In this document: in pieces, positions 9,561-18,305 of the stretch | Position numbering within the stretch: position 1 is the first letter of the stretch | Layout: every line of letters starts with the position of its first letter | NCBI GenBank assembly: GCA_009692585.1 | Contig: SHYX01000018.1 | Span: 22,873 to 86,872 of the forward strand | DNA from: Myxococcales bacterium | GTDB lineage: Bacteria > Myxococcota > UBA796 > SXON01 | DNA: 64,000 bases | Reading direction: 5' to 3' | Notes under the pieces: model-generated | Database searches by the model: none | Told to the model about the DNA's origin: nothing | What the model saw: only the letters and a program-made list of their open reading frames with translations | Translations under genes and position numbers: made by a program

Positions 9561-10865
9561 GTGGGCCCGCCGCCGGTTGGCGTCGACATGGGCTTGAGCG
9601 GGCCGCTACCGGTCGCGACCGCATCGGCTCCGTCGCTGCGCCAGGCTGTCGCGAGGAGAGCGGGCGACGGCGGTGACGACAACCTCTTCGGGGCCAGCGC
9701 CGCGGGCGCGGTGTTCGTCGGGAGCAGCGCCGACCTTCTGGCCGACGGCAGCGCTGCAGCCTGGCGCACGACCTGGGAGGGGGTGGGCGTTGGCGACCAC
9801 GCCGGTTGCGAGATCTCGGCGCCCGGCGACTTCGACGGCGATGGACTTGCGGACGTGGTGGTGGGCGCGAAGAACGTCGGCGGCCTCGGCGCCGCCTATC
9901 TCATCCCGCTGGACGCCACTGGCGTCCAGTCCTTCGCCTCCGCGACGCAAGTGCTCACGGGACTCAGCGGGGGCGGTCAGTTTGGTTCGAGCCTCGCCGC
10001 CGTCCCCGACCTCGATGGTAACGGGGCCGATGGGCTGGTGATCGGCGACTGGTACGGTGACGTCGGGTACGGCGGGCCCAACCGCGGCTGCGCCTACTAC
10101 TACGAAGGACCGCTGCCATCGTCGAGCATGGCGTATACCGGACGGCTTTGCGGCGACGAAAATGAACAATTCTGGATGGGGAGCATGGCGGTCGTCGATG
10201 TGCAGGGCGACGGCCTTCCCGAATTGGTGGTCTCCAGCTCGGTGGCCCTGGGCCACACCAACGGCAGCGGCAAGGTGGCGTTCGTCGAACTGCCATTCGC
10301 TGGGGTCATCGAGGTCGATGTGGCGGATGGCTTCATCTGCGGGACGTCAAAGTTGAATCCCGTCGAGTTGGTAGGCGGTGTGGGCGATGTCAACGGGGAC
10401 GGGTACGAGGATATTTCCACCAAGCATTCTGCCGACTCGACCTATGCCTACCAGGCGGGCGCGGCCCGCGTCTATTACGGTCCGCTGGACGCCGCACGGG
10501 ATGACGACGACGCGGACATCGAGGTCTTCTGCACGCTGGCCGATGAGCTCGGAGGAGCCGCCCGAGGCGTGGCGGACCTCGACGACGACGGGACCGCCGA
10601 TTGGATGGTCGAATGCGGTGCCAGCAACAACCCCTCGTTGGCCGGGCGAGTGGGCCTGTTCTACGGCCCGTTGTCGTCCGACCGCACGATCGACGAGGCG
10701 GACCTGCTGCTGACGGGTGAAAACGTCGGAGACGAAGCCGGGTCCGTCGGGCTGGGCCCTGGCGACCTGGACGGCGACGGGTTCGCCGACCTGTTGGTAG
10801 GTGCGGATGGCTGGGGCGCCGACGCTTCCGGACGAGCCTACCTCTGGCTCGGAACCGGGGGGTAG
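9561..10865 (+). CDS. FG-GAP repeat surface protein, N terminus apparently missing
   Basis: 434 residues with at least five FG-GAP/integrin-alpha-like blades carrying Ca-binding loops: DFDGDGLADVVVGA, DLDGNG, DVNGDGYED, DLDDDG and DLDGDGFADLLVGA, spaced about 60-80 residues apart. Such proteins form beta-propellers outside the cell. Unusually there is no signal peptide: the frame opens within what already looks like a first blade, and the first ~30 residues are low-quality. The start codon is therefore uncertain (ATG 9561 or ATG 9588). Either the true 5' part was lost or the gene is frame-broken upstream. Convergent with the regulator gene on its right. Confidence 0.65.
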   Translation: MGPPPVGVDMGLSGPLPVATASAPSLRQAVARRAGDGGDDNLFGASAAGAVFVGSSADLLADGSAAAWRTTWEGVGVGDHAGCEISAPGDFDGDGLADVVVGAKNVGGLGAAYLIPLDATGVQSFASATQVLTGLSGGGQFGSSLAAVPDLDGNGADGLVIGDWYGDVGYGGPNRGCAYYYEGPLPSSSMAYTGRLCGDENEQFWMGSMAVVDVQGDGLPELVVSSSVALGHTNGSGKVAFVELPFAGVIEVDVADGFICGTSKLNPVELVGGVGDVNGDGYEDISTKHSADSTYAYQAGAARVYYGPLDAARDDDDADIEVFCTLADELGGAARGVADLDDDGTADWMVECGASNNPSLAGRVGLFYGPLSSDRTIDEADLLLTGENVGDEAGSVGLGPGDLDGDGFADLLVGADGWGADASGRAYLWLGTGG

Positions 10866-10881
10866 CGACAGTACGGGTCGT

Positions 10882-12276
10882 TCATTCCCCGACCTCATCC
10901 CGCAGACCGTACTCCTTCATCTTGAGCTGGAGCGCCTTGCGGGAGATGTCCAAGCGGCGCGCGGTGCGGGTCACGTTCCCCGATTCTTGTTCAAGCGAAC
11001 GGAGGATGAGGTCGCGCTCCAACTTCGCGGTGTGCACGCGCACATAGTTCTTGAGGCCGATCTCTCCGGGCTCGAACGGGGGCAGCGAGAGCGGGCTCGA
11101 CGTCGGCGCGACGTCGACTTCGGGCAGTACGTCCTCGGCCATGCTGTCGCCGTCGGCCAAGAGGACACCACGTTCCACCGTATTTTCGAGCTCCCGGATG
11201 TTGCCCGGCCAGTGCCACTCCGTCAGTCGCGACATCATTACGTCGTCGACGATGCTGACCGACTTGCCGAGGCGCTCGTTGAAGCGCAGCACGAAGTGGC
11301 GAACGAGGATGGGGATGTCGTCGCGACGCTCCCGCAAGGGAGGGAGCCGGATCGGCACGACTGCAAGCCGATAGTAGAGGTCTTCGCGGAAGGCGCCGGT
11401 GGCCACCAGGCCCTGGAGGTCGACGTTGGTCGCCGAGACGACGCGCACGTCCACCTTGATCGGGCGGGTTCCGCCGACACGGTCGATGGTGCGCTCCTGG
11501 AGGGCCCGAAGGAGCTTGACCTGGAGATCGCGACCCAGCTCGCCGATTTCGTCGAGAAACAACGTTCCCCCGTCGGCGAGCTCGAACTTCCCGGGCTTGG
11601 CGCTGGCGGCGCCGGTGAAGGCCCCTTTCTCGTGACCGAACAGCTCGCTCTCGAAGAGCGCCTCGGGGATTGCCCCGCAATTGACCGTGATGAACGGCGC
11701 GTTCCGGCGGGCGCTCTGCGCGTGGAGGGCGCGGGCCACCAGCTCCTTGCCCGTGCCACTTTCCCCGACCAGGAGCACGGTCGTCGGCGAGTCGGCGACG
11801 CGCTCCACCAACGAGAAGACCTTGTGCATCGACGGCGTGCGCCCGATCAGCTCGAAGCGCCCGATGTCGCGACCCTGCATCGAATCATCGAGCCAGTTCC
11901 GGCGTCGCGCGCGCTCCACCCGCAGCGCCTTGTCCACCGCCTGTTTGAGCTCGTCCAGATCGAAGGGCTTGGTGATGAAGTCCTGCGCGCCGAGCTTCAG
12001 GGCTTCGACCGCCGTGTCGACCGTGCCATGCGCCGTGATGAGGATGACCGGCAGGCCGGGCTGCTCGCGGATGCACCAGGCCAGGAGTTCAAGACCGCTG
12101 AGGCCCGGCATCTTGAGATCGCTGATGACCAGATCGTACGGCGAGGCACCCAGCATGCCCACGGCGTCGGCGCCGTCGGTGGCGGTGGCGACCTCGTGCC
12201 CGTCGCGGGAGAGGTGGGCCTTGAGGACGGTCCGGATGGAGGGCTCGTCGTCGACGACGAGCACGCGTGCGCGCAT
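10882..12276 (-). CDS. NtrC/AtoC-type sigma-54 response regulator
   Basis: 464 residues in three parts. Residues 1-120 are a receiver domain with the acidic pair in VVDDE, the phospho-acceptor Asp in LVISDLKMPG and Lys in TKPFD. Residues ~140-380 are the AAA+ sigma-54 activator domain with Walker A GESGTGKE, the GAFTGA loop that contacts sigma-54, and LFLDEIGEL. The C terminus is a Fis-type helix-turn-helix (NVTRTARRLDISRKAL). It turns on sigma-54 promoters after phosphorylation by a sensor kinase that is not in the window. Start ATG 12276 begins directly at the receiver. Divergent from the tlpA-like gene with 120 bp between starts. Confidence 0.92.
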   Translation of the reverse strand: MRARVLVVDDEPSIRTVLKAHLSRDGHEVATATDGADAVGMLGASPYDLVISDLKMPGLSGLELLAWCIREQPGLPVILITAHGTVDTAVEALKLGAQDFITKPFDLDELKQAVDKALRVERARRRNWLDDSMQGRDIGRFELIGRTPSMHKVFSLVERVADSPTTVLLVGESGTGKELVARALHAQSARRNAPFITVNCGAIPEALFESELFGHEKGAFTGAASAKPGKFELADGGTLFLDEIGELGRDLQVKLLRALQERTIDRVGGTRPIKVDVRVVSATNVDLQGLVATGAFREDLYYRLAVVPIRLPPLRERRDDIPILVRHFVLRFNERLGKSVSIVDDVMMSRLTEWHWPGNIRELENTVERGVLLADGDSMAEDVLPEVDVAPTSSPLSLPPFEPGEIGLKNYVRVHTAKLERDLILRSLEQESGNVTRTARRLDISRKALQLKMKEYGLRDEVGE

Positions 12277-12396
12277 GACCCGGCGCTTAGTCCGGCGGGC
12301 CGTTGTCGGCGAGGTCAGGAGCTTGTTGCATTCAGTGACCATGGCTATGCGTCCTGGCGCGTCTGGGGTAGACAACCCCTGTCCGTGGAGTCCGCC

Positions 12397-12912
12397 GTGT
12401 TCTGTTTTCGCGCCACCGCCCTGTCCGCGCTCGCAGTCGTCACGCTCACGGTCAGCGCGGTCGTCTCCAGCGGACCGGCCAGCGCGGGCGGGGCCACCGA
12501 CTTCACGCTGCGCGACCTCGCCGGGACGCAGCACCGCCTGTCTCAATACCGGGGCAAGGTCGTGCTGGTCAACTTCTGGGCCACGTGGTGCGGCCCCTGT
12601 CAGGTCGAGATGCCGCACCTCGAAGCCATGCACAAGGAACTTGGTGCGCGTGGCCTCGTCGTCCTGGGCATCTCGACCGATGACGCCAAGCTCGATGCGA
12701 TGGTCAAGCCGCTCGTGAAGTCGAAGGGGCTCACCTACACCGTCCTTCGGGATCCACAAACCATCGTCGTGAGTCAGTTCAATCCGGCCAAGACACTGCC
12801 CTTCAACGTCCTGGTCGACAAGGCCGGGCAGATCGCCAAGGTGCACGCGGGCTACAACCCCGGGGACGAGGTGGCCCTCAAGGCCGAGGTCCTCGAGCTG
12901 CTGGGGCGTTAG
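12397..12912 (+). CDS. TlpA-family thiol-disulfide oxidoreductase
   Basis: 171 residues: a hydrophobic export signal (to ~Ala30) and a thioredoxin fold with WATWCGPC, redox cysteines at 65 and 68, plus the cis-Pro region TLPFN. TlpA/ResA-like proteins reduce disulfides outside the cytoplasm, for example in cytochrome c assembly. GTG 12397 is preferred because GGAG lies six bases upstream and the signal starts at once; GTG 12385 is the alternative. Three bases separate its stop from the next gene, an outer-membrane-type barrel, so they are probably co-transcribed. Confidence 0.85.
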   Translation: MFCFRATALSALAVVTLTVSAVVSSGPASAGGATDFTLRDLAGTQHRLSQYRGKVVLVNFWATWCGPCQVEMPHLEAMHKELGARGLVVLGISTDDAKLDAMVKPLVKSKGLTYTVLRDPQTIVVSQFNPAKTLPFNVLVDKAGQIAKVHAGYNPGDEVALKAEVLELLGR

Positions 12913-12915
12913 GAC

Positions 12916-14640
12916 ATGCGCCGACTCGCTCGTTGCCCGCTCCTCCCCCTGGCCGCCCTGCTCGGCGCCGGGAACGCCGCTGCGGACGAGCTTCCGGAGA
13001 GTCCGGTGGTGACCGTGGCGCCGCGGCCCGGCTCGCTCCAGGGCGGTGCGGTGCATGGTCTGGAGGAGTTCCGTTTCCGCGCCTACCAGAGCCAGGCGCG
13101 GCTGGCGGACTTTCCGGACGAGGCCGTGTTCGACTACCAGGAAGCGGTGCAGCGCTTTTCGGTGAGCGGTGGCAGCTCGCTCTTGACCGCCGGTCTCCAG
13201 GTCGACGGCGTGGCGCTCTTCTCGAATCAATATGTTCTCGACGGCGAGCTCACCGAAGAGCGGGTCCTGTGGGGGGAGGGGCTCAGTGGCCCCCACCCGA
13301 ACTGGTGGTTCGGCGTGGAGAAGTTCTGGCTGAAGGGCCGGGGCGAGACGCTGAGTTGGACCCTTGGCGACTCCTACGCCGCGTTCGGGCGTGGAGTGGC
13401 GCTCAACGTCGTCAAGAACACGGACATCGACGTAGACACGTCGTTGCGGGGCGTGCACGCCACCGTGGCGGCGGGCGACTGGGAGGTCAGCCTGGTGGAG
13501 GCGGTCGCCAACCCCCAGCAGGTTCGGCTGGAGAATCCCAACGTCGGCATGCGGGCGGATCGGCCGCATGCGGTACACGGCGTGCGGGTGGATCGATACG
13601 GCCCGGTCCACGTGGGCGCCCACGCCGTCGCCTACCAATTCGTGCGGGCACTCGACGGGGCGCTGGAGCCGCTGGTGGCCTATGCCGGAGATGTCGATGC
13701 GGGCGTGGTGGGCGCGACCGTGGAGGCCTCGGGCGTCGGTCCCTTCGACCTCGGCGCCGAGTTCGATTGGATCGGGTACGGCGCCCACGACCTCGCGGTC
13801 CAGCACGGCTACGCCGGCTACGTGAGCGCGTCGGCCTATCCGGGCATCGCCAGTGTGCTGGTCGAAGGAAAGCTCTATCGCGACACGGAATGGCTGAACC
13901 AATTCGCGTCGCTGGATGGCTACGAGCTCTCGACCGGGCCGTCCCTGGAGTACGAACGCGCGATCACCGAGGACAGCTCCGCGGCCCTCAACAGCAATGA
14001 CGTGGTGGGGGCGAGGGTGCGGTCGGACTTCGCGCTCGGGAAGGGCGGACAGGTGGTCACCCCCTACGTGTCGGCCGCGGTCCTGCGCGACGGCGACCTC
14101 GGCGGGGTGCACTTCAACACCACGCCCGAGACGATCGTGCACGGGGTGGGGGGTGTCATCGCGGTGATCGGCGAGTTCCACGTGCTCGCCAACGGGGGCT
14201 GGCGCATGGATATGCGTGACGATGCGCCCGGCAGCAACGCGGGCGACACCACGGCCCACGCCGACCTGACCGTGACGATCCCGCTTCCGCACCACCTCAG
14301 CGTCGAGCTTGCGCCGAGCGTGTTGCGGTACCACTGGGGCCACAATCCGGTCCAGCAGACCGACTACACCGACGTCTCCAGCACCGCCGCGCTGAAGATC
14401 GGCGTCCCGTGGGCGGTGTTGGTCTACGCCGATTTCAGCGACAATCCCCTCATCACCTCGACGGGGAACGTCAGCGAAAACGTCTACATGGCGGGTGAGC
14501 TGCAGTGGCAGCCGAACAGCGCCACCACCGTCAAGCTCTTCTACGGTGCGTACCGCGCCGGTATCCGCTGTGCCGGCGGTCAATGTCGCTCGCTTCCCGG
14601 CTTCGAAGGCGCCCGCGCGTCGCTCACGTCAAACTTCTGA
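12916..14640 (+). CDS. DUF6029-like outer-membrane beta-barrel protein
   Basis: 574 residues with a signal peptide (cleavage near AAADE at ~24) and a long run of alternating polar/aromatic strands ending in Phe (SLTSNF), the usual C-terminal signature for barrel insertion. The pattern and the co-occurrence with a TlpA-like gene match the DUF6029 family as I remember it. Function is unknown. It sits three bases after the tlpA-like stop and twelve bases before the next gene, so the three form one transcription unit. Confidence 0.7.
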   Translation: MRRLARCPLLPLAALLGAGNAAADELPESPVVTVAPRPGSLQGGAVHGLEEFRFRAYQSQARLADFPDEAVFDYQEAVQRFSVSGGSSLLTAGLQVDGVALFSNQYVLDGELTEERVLWGEGLSGPHPNWWFGVEKFWLKGRGETLSWTLGDSYAAFGRGVALNVVKNTDIDVDTSLRGVHATVAAGDWEVSLVEAVANPQQVRLENPNVGMRADRPHAVHGVRVDRYGPVHVGAHAVAYQFVRALDGALEPLVAYAGDVDAGVVGATVEASGVGPFDLGAEFDWIGYGAHDLAVQHGYAGYVSASAYPGIASVLVEGKLYRDTEWLNQFASLDGYELSTGPSLEYERAITEDSSAALNSNDVVGARVRSDFALGKGGQVVTPYVSAAVLRDGDLGGVHFNTTPETIVHGVGGVIAVIGEFHVLANGGWRMDMRDDAPGSNAGDTTAHADLTVTIPLPHHLSVELAPSVLRYHWGHNPVQQTDYTDVSSTAALKIGVPWAVLVYADFSDNPLITSTGNVSENVYMAGELQWQPNSATTVKLFYGAYRAGIRCAGGQCRSLPGFEGARASLTSNF

Positions 14641-14652
14641 GGATCTACGAAG

Positions 14653-15555
14653 ATGATTTCCACACTTCTGTTCGCATCCCTCGCGCTTGCCGCCCCTGTT
14701 CGGGTGGCGACGTGGACCGCCTCCACGACGGCGCCACCCAACGAGGCGCGCAGCTTCGACGTGAACAACCTCGGCGACGGCAAGCAGTCGACGGCGTGGG
14801 CCGAAGGGGAGGACGGGGCCGGTCTGGGATCCTGGGTCGTCGCTGACTTCGGCGCACCCAAGACGATCACCGCCATCACCGTGTGGGGGAGCAGTTGGTA
14901 CAATACGGAGTACTTCGGTCATTACAACCGACCCAAGACGGTGGTCGCCGAGTACGGCGACGGGACAACTGAAGAGTTCACCGCGGCCGATGCGCAGACG
15001 CCGCAGGTGCTCAAGCTGAAAAGCCCCAAGAACACGCAGACGGTCAAGATGCGGATCAAGGGGATCTACGCGGGCAAGGGCGTGGACACCGCGATCTCGG
15101 AGGTGCGCTTCTCCGACAACACCACCGACGGTCCGGTCGCGGTGGCGGGCGCCGTCGCCTCGTCTTCGGCGACGGCCGACACCGACGGCACCTACGACGC
15201 CAACAACGCGGTCGACGGCATCGCGGACTCGATGTGGTGCGAAGGCAACCTAAAGAGCGACGGCACCGGAGAGTGGTTGGAGCTGACGCTTGGCCGCCGC
15301 AGCACGGTCTCGGCGCTGAAGGTCCGGGCCGGCGCGGCGCCGGAGCTGTTCAAGGCCGTGAACCGGCCCGTCAGCGCGACGGTCAGCTTCGGCGACGGTG
15401 CCAAGGAGACGCTGAGCTTCAAGGACTTCCCCTTCGAGCAGACCCTCAGCTTCGCGGCGCACACCACCGACAAATTGAAGATCCAGTTCACCGCCGTCAA
15501 GAAGGGCGAGACGTACGACGATCTCTGCGTCAGCGAGATCACCGTGGTCCCGTAG
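14653..15555 (+). CDS. Secreted protein with two discoidin (F5/8 C-like) domains
   Basis: 300 residues: signal peptide of 14 residues (MISTLLFASLALAA) and two similar jelly-roll domains of about 135 residues. The first has AWAEG followed by WVVADFGAPKTI and the second MWCEG followed by EWLELTLG, the paired Trp/Leu pattern of galactose-binding-like, NADase-type glycan-binding modules. The protein is likely periplasmic or released and probably binds carbohydrate. It follows the barrel protein by 12 bp with a weak GGATCTACGAAG leader, as the third gene of the tlpA-like unit. No catalytic motif is visible. Confidence 0.7.
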   Translation: MISTLLFASLALAAPVRVATWTASTTAPPNEARSFDVNNLGDGKQSTAWAEGEDGAGLGSWVVADFGAPKTITAITVWGSSWYNTEYFGHYNRPKTVVAEYGDGTTEEFTAADAQTPQVLKLKSPKNTQTVKMRIKGIYAGKGVDTAISEVRFSDNTTDGPVAVAGAVASSSATADTDGTYDANNAVDGIADSMWCEGNLKSDGTGEWLELTLGRRSTVSALKVRAGAAPELFKAVNRPVSATVSFGDGAKETLSFKDFPFEQTLSFAAHTTDKLKIQFTAVKKGETYDDLCVSEITVVP

Positions 15556-15645
15556 GGCCGCCGGTACGCGCGTGTCGCTCATTCCCCACGCGCTTTCTTG
15601 ACGTCCGTTCTGGCCCGACTGGCTATCTTGTGATGAGAGGTGCGG

Positions 15646-16719
15646 ATGCGTCGAGCGCAGTTGTTGCTTTCGGGTTTGCTGATCGCCTGCGAGCAGGACG
15701 TCAACGTCGCGCAAGTCACCGTCTCCGACGAGTTCGATCAGGCGCCGTCCAACGCGGTGGACATCCTGTGGGTCGTCGACGACAGCACCTCCATGAAAGA
15801 GGAACAGGCCGCGGTGCGCGCGGCCGGGCAGGACTTCCTCGAGGTCCTGGAGTCTGCCGACATGGACTTCCAGATCGGCCTCATCACCACCGACGGCGAC
15901 TCCACCAACACCAAGGCGGGGAGGCTCCTCGGGACGCCCGCCGTCCTGGACTCGAGCTGTCGGGAGGATGGCGATCCGGCGGATTGCACGTACGCCGCCG
16001 ACCTCGCGGCGCGGTTCGAGCCCGGCACCGGTGGGAGCGACCAGGAAAAGGGCCTCGAGGTGGCGCTCCGGGCGGTGCAGAGTCCCCTCAGTGAAACCTT
16101 CAACGACGGCTTTGTTCGCGACGGGGCGCTGTTGATGATCATCCAGCTCACCGACGAAAACGACTGTTCCGACGGGGGGCGCCTCGGACCAGATGCGGCC
16201 GGAGAGGACTGCTACAACCGGTACTCCGAGCTGACGCCGGTCGGTGATCTGGTGTCGGACATCCGCGACGCGAAGGCCTACGGAGGCGAGGGCGAGGTGC
16301 TGATGTCCGGCATCATCGGCCCCGACGCCTCGACCAACTGCTCAAACGCGGTGCCCGGCAAGCGATATCGCGAGGCGATCGGGATGTTCGGCGGGGTCGA
16401 GGCTGACATCTGCCTCTCGGACTACGCGCCGGTCATGCAGTCCCTGGGGTTGGTGGCGACGGGCATCATGACCAACTTCCAGCTCAGCAAGTCCGCGGTG
16501 TACAACGTGGATGATCCGGCCACCACCGACCGCGACGAGAGCGAGAAGAACCCCGTGGTCGAGGTCGGCGGCGCGGTCGTGGCCGAGAGCGCCGAGAACG
16601 GGTGGACGTACGTGGACCAGTACGCGCAGATACGCTTCAACGGGGATGCGGTTCCCGAGCGCGCCCAGCACATCATCGTGACCTACTACAGCGCGGGGCC
16701 GGTCCCGACGGGCGGGTGA
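15646..16719 (+). CDS. VWA-domain lipoprotein
   Basis: 357 residues. The signal has lipobox LLIAC (Cys15). A von Willebrand factor A domain starts at DILWVVDDSTSM, where D-x-S-x-S is the MIDAS metal site; TTDGD and LTDENDC supply further loop residues. Many Cys residues suggest disulfides and an extracytoplasmic location. Family members occur in many copies in myxobacteria with unknown roles, presumably in protein binding. ATG 15646 is preferred over GTG 15640 because GAGAGG lies five bases before it. The stop overlaps the GTG of the Nudix gene (GTGA). Confidence 0.75.
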   Translation: MRRAQLLLSGLLIACEQDVNVAQVTVSDEFDQAPSNAVDILWVVDDSTSMKEEQAAVRAAGQDFLEVLESADMDFQIGLITTDGDSTNTKAGRLLGTPAVLDSSCREDGDPADCTYAADLAARFEPGTGGSDQEKGLEVALRAVQSPLSETFNDGFVRDGALLMIIQLTDENDCSDGGRLGPDAAGEDCYNRYSELTPVGDLVSDIRDAKAYGGEGEVLMSGIIGPDASTNCSNAVPGKRYREAIGMFGGVEADICLSDYAPVMQSLGLVATGIMTNFQLSKSAVYNVDDPATTDRDESEKNPVVEVGGAVVAESAENGWTYVDQYAQIRFNGDAVPERAQHIIVTYYSAGPVPTGG

Positions 16720-17096
16720 TCCGGGTCGTCTGCGCGTGTGTGGTTCGGGGCGGTCGGGTGTTCGTGGCGCGGCGGGGTCCGTCGATGGCCCACCCGGGGA
16801 CTTGGGAGTTTCCGGGTGGGAAGGTCGAGCCCGGTGAGCACGATCGCGCGGCGTTGGTGCGCGAGTTGGCGGAGGAGCTGCGTTGGGCGGTGGTGGTGAA
16901 GGAGTGGGTCGGGGAGGGGACGACCGGATCGGTTCAGCTGGTGGCGTACCGCGTTGAGGCCGAAGGGGACCCGACCCTGTTGGAGCACGATGCGTGCGAT
17001 TGGTTCGATGGGGATGCCCTCGTAGGGCTCCACTGGGCGCCGGCGGACGCACCGATCGTTTTGGCGTTGCGTCGAAGCTACTCGCTCACCGGGTGA
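16716..17096 (+). CDS. Nudix hydrolase, MutT-like
   Basis: 126 residues of the small MutT-like type. The Nudix box is nearly complete: G-KVEPG-E, seven residues, then REL-AEEL, with Arg where Gly usually sits near its end. The N-terminal strand IRVVCACVV and the RRGPSMAHPGTWEFPGG lead-in are typical of (deoxy)nucleoside triphosphate pyrophosphohydrolases such as 8-oxo-dGTPase. GTG at 16716 overlaps the VWA gene's stop, indicating translational coupling although the functions look unrelated. Its last 19 bases overlap the convergent fxsA. Confidence 0.85.
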   Translation: MIRVVCACVVRGGRVFVARRGPSMAHPGTWEFPGGKVEPGEHDRAALVRELAEELRWAVVVKEWVGEGTTGSVQLVAYRVEAEGDPTLLEHDACDWFDGDALVGLHWAPADAPIVLALRRSYSLTG

Positions 17097-17545
17097 TCGA
17101 ATTGCGCGTTGGCCTGGCCCGGGGCCCGCGGTGGTGGCGCCGCCGCGCCGCTCCCGACGAAGGTGAACCCCCGCGCACCGAGCCAGCCCCACAGGCGCGC
17201 CTTCACCCGCGGCGCCAACCACCGGCGCGTCGGCTGCCAGAGCAACAGCAGCCCCACCGCGTCGGAGAGGTAGCCCGGGGTGACCAGCAGCACGCCGCCG
17301 ACGAGCGCCAGCACCCCCTCGACGATCTTTTCGGCGGGCGCCTCGCCGCGGCGAAGCCCCTCGACGAGCTCTCGGAGCACCGTGCCGCCGGCGCGTTTCC
17401 CGAGCCAGGCGCCGATGAGTCCGGCCAGGACGAGCGTGAGGGTGGTCGTCGCGGCGCCCAGGCGGCTGCCCACCTCGATGAGCAGCCACGTCTCGAGCGT
17501 GGGCACCAGGGTGAAGAGCAGGAAGAGCCCCGCGGCGAGCTTCAC
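17078..17545 (-). CDS. fxsA: FxsA-family membrane protein
   Basis: 155 residues. The N-terminal ~110 residues carry the FxsA pattern: hydrophobic LFLLFTLVPTLETWLLI, G-x-x-T-T-L-T-L-V, LIGAWLGKR, and a second membrane pair around LALVGGVLLVTPGYLSDAVG. E. coli FxsA interferes with phage T7 exclusion by F; its cellular role is not known. The C-terminal tail is soluble. GTG 17545 overlaps the mazG stop (GTGA), so it is downstream in the lipoprotein-mazG-fxsA unit. Confidence 0.85.
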   Translation of the reverse strand: MKLAAGLFLLFTLVPTLETWLLIEVGSRLGAATTTLTLVLAGLIGAWLGKRAGGTVLRELVEGLRRGEAPAEKIVEGVLALVGGVLLVTPGYLSDAVGLLLLWQPTRRWLAPRVKARLWGWLGARGFTFVGSGAAAPPPRAPGQANAQFDHPVSE

Positions 17546-18303
17546 GTCCGCCCCGCCTCGGCCGCCTTCACCATCTGCCACCAGCGCTCGAGTTGTTCGA
17601 GCCCGGCGTCGGCGGGGTCCACTCCCGCGGCGGCCGCGTGGGCCTCGACCCCGCGGAAGCGGCGTTCGAAACGGCCGTTGGCCATGCGGAGCGCGTCCTC
17701 GCCGGCCACGCCCACGTAGCGACCGAGGTTGGCCAGCGCCAGGAGAAGATCACCGTACTCGTGGGCGATCCGGTCCGGGTCGCCGGCCTGGAGCGCCTCC
17801 GCGAGTTCGGCGCGCTCCTCGTCGACCTTGGCCAGCACCCCGGTCAGGTCGGGCCACTCGAAACCGACACCTGCCGCCTTTTCCGCCACGCGGTGCGCCC
17901 GCAACAGTGCCGGCAGCACCCGCGGCACCCCCTCGATCCGAGAGCGCCCGACCCGCGCCTTACGACGCTCCCAAAGTGCGTGGCTGCCTTCGCCTTCTGG
18001 GGAACCACCGGCGTAGATGTTCGGGTGTCGGTCTTTCATCTTTTCGGTGATGCGACGCGCCACGTCGTCCAGGGTGAACTCCCCGCGATCCTCGTACATG
18101 CGGGCGATCAGCACGATCTGGAAGAGGAGATCGCCCAACTCGTCCCGCACGTCGTCGGGGTCGCCTCGGTCGAGCGCGTCGAGGGCCTCGGCCGCCTCCT
18201 CGGCGAGGTAGGGGCGCATCGTTCCGGGGGTCTGGGCGCGGTCCCACGGACACTCCACCCGCAGGCGCGCGACGAGCTCGCGGAGCTCCTGTACGGCGGT
18301 CAC
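17542..18303 (-). CDS. mazG: MazG nucleoside triphosphate pyrophosphohydrolase
   Basis: 253 residues, close to E. coli MazG (263). Two MazG folds are visible. The first has CPWDRAQTPGTMRPYLAEEAAE and ELGDLLFQIV with the metal-binding EExxE/ExxD pattern; the second has KVDEERAELAEAL and HEYGDLLLALANLGR. The enzyme converts NTPs to NMP and pyrophosphate, cleaning damaged nucleotides and modulating ppGpp. GTG 18303 lies two bases after the upstream lipoprotein stop, and the stop overlaps fxsA. Confidence 0.93.
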   Translation of the reverse strand: MTAVQELRELVARLRVECPWDRAQTPGTMRPYLAEEAAEALDALDRGDPDDVRDELGDLLFQIVLIARMYEDRGEFTLDDVARRITEKMKDRHPNIYAGGSPEGEGSHALWERRKARVGRSRIEGVPRVLPALLRAHRVAEKAAGVGFEWPDLTGVLAKVDEERAELAEALQAGDPDRIAHEYGDLLLALANLGRYVGVAGEDALRMANGRFERRFRGVEAHAAAAGVDPADAGLEQLERWWQMVKAAEAGRT

Positions 18304-18305
18304 GG

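Noticed and set aside
12277..14583. Upstream extension of the response-regulator frame across the barrel gene
   Set aside because: Antisense to a signal-bearing outer-membrane protein; the receiver domain starts cleanly at 12276.
15598..15629. TTGACG and TATCTT before the VWA lipoprotein as a promoter
   Set aside because: The spacing is 20 bases, too long for a normal sigma-70 promoter, and no better pair was found.
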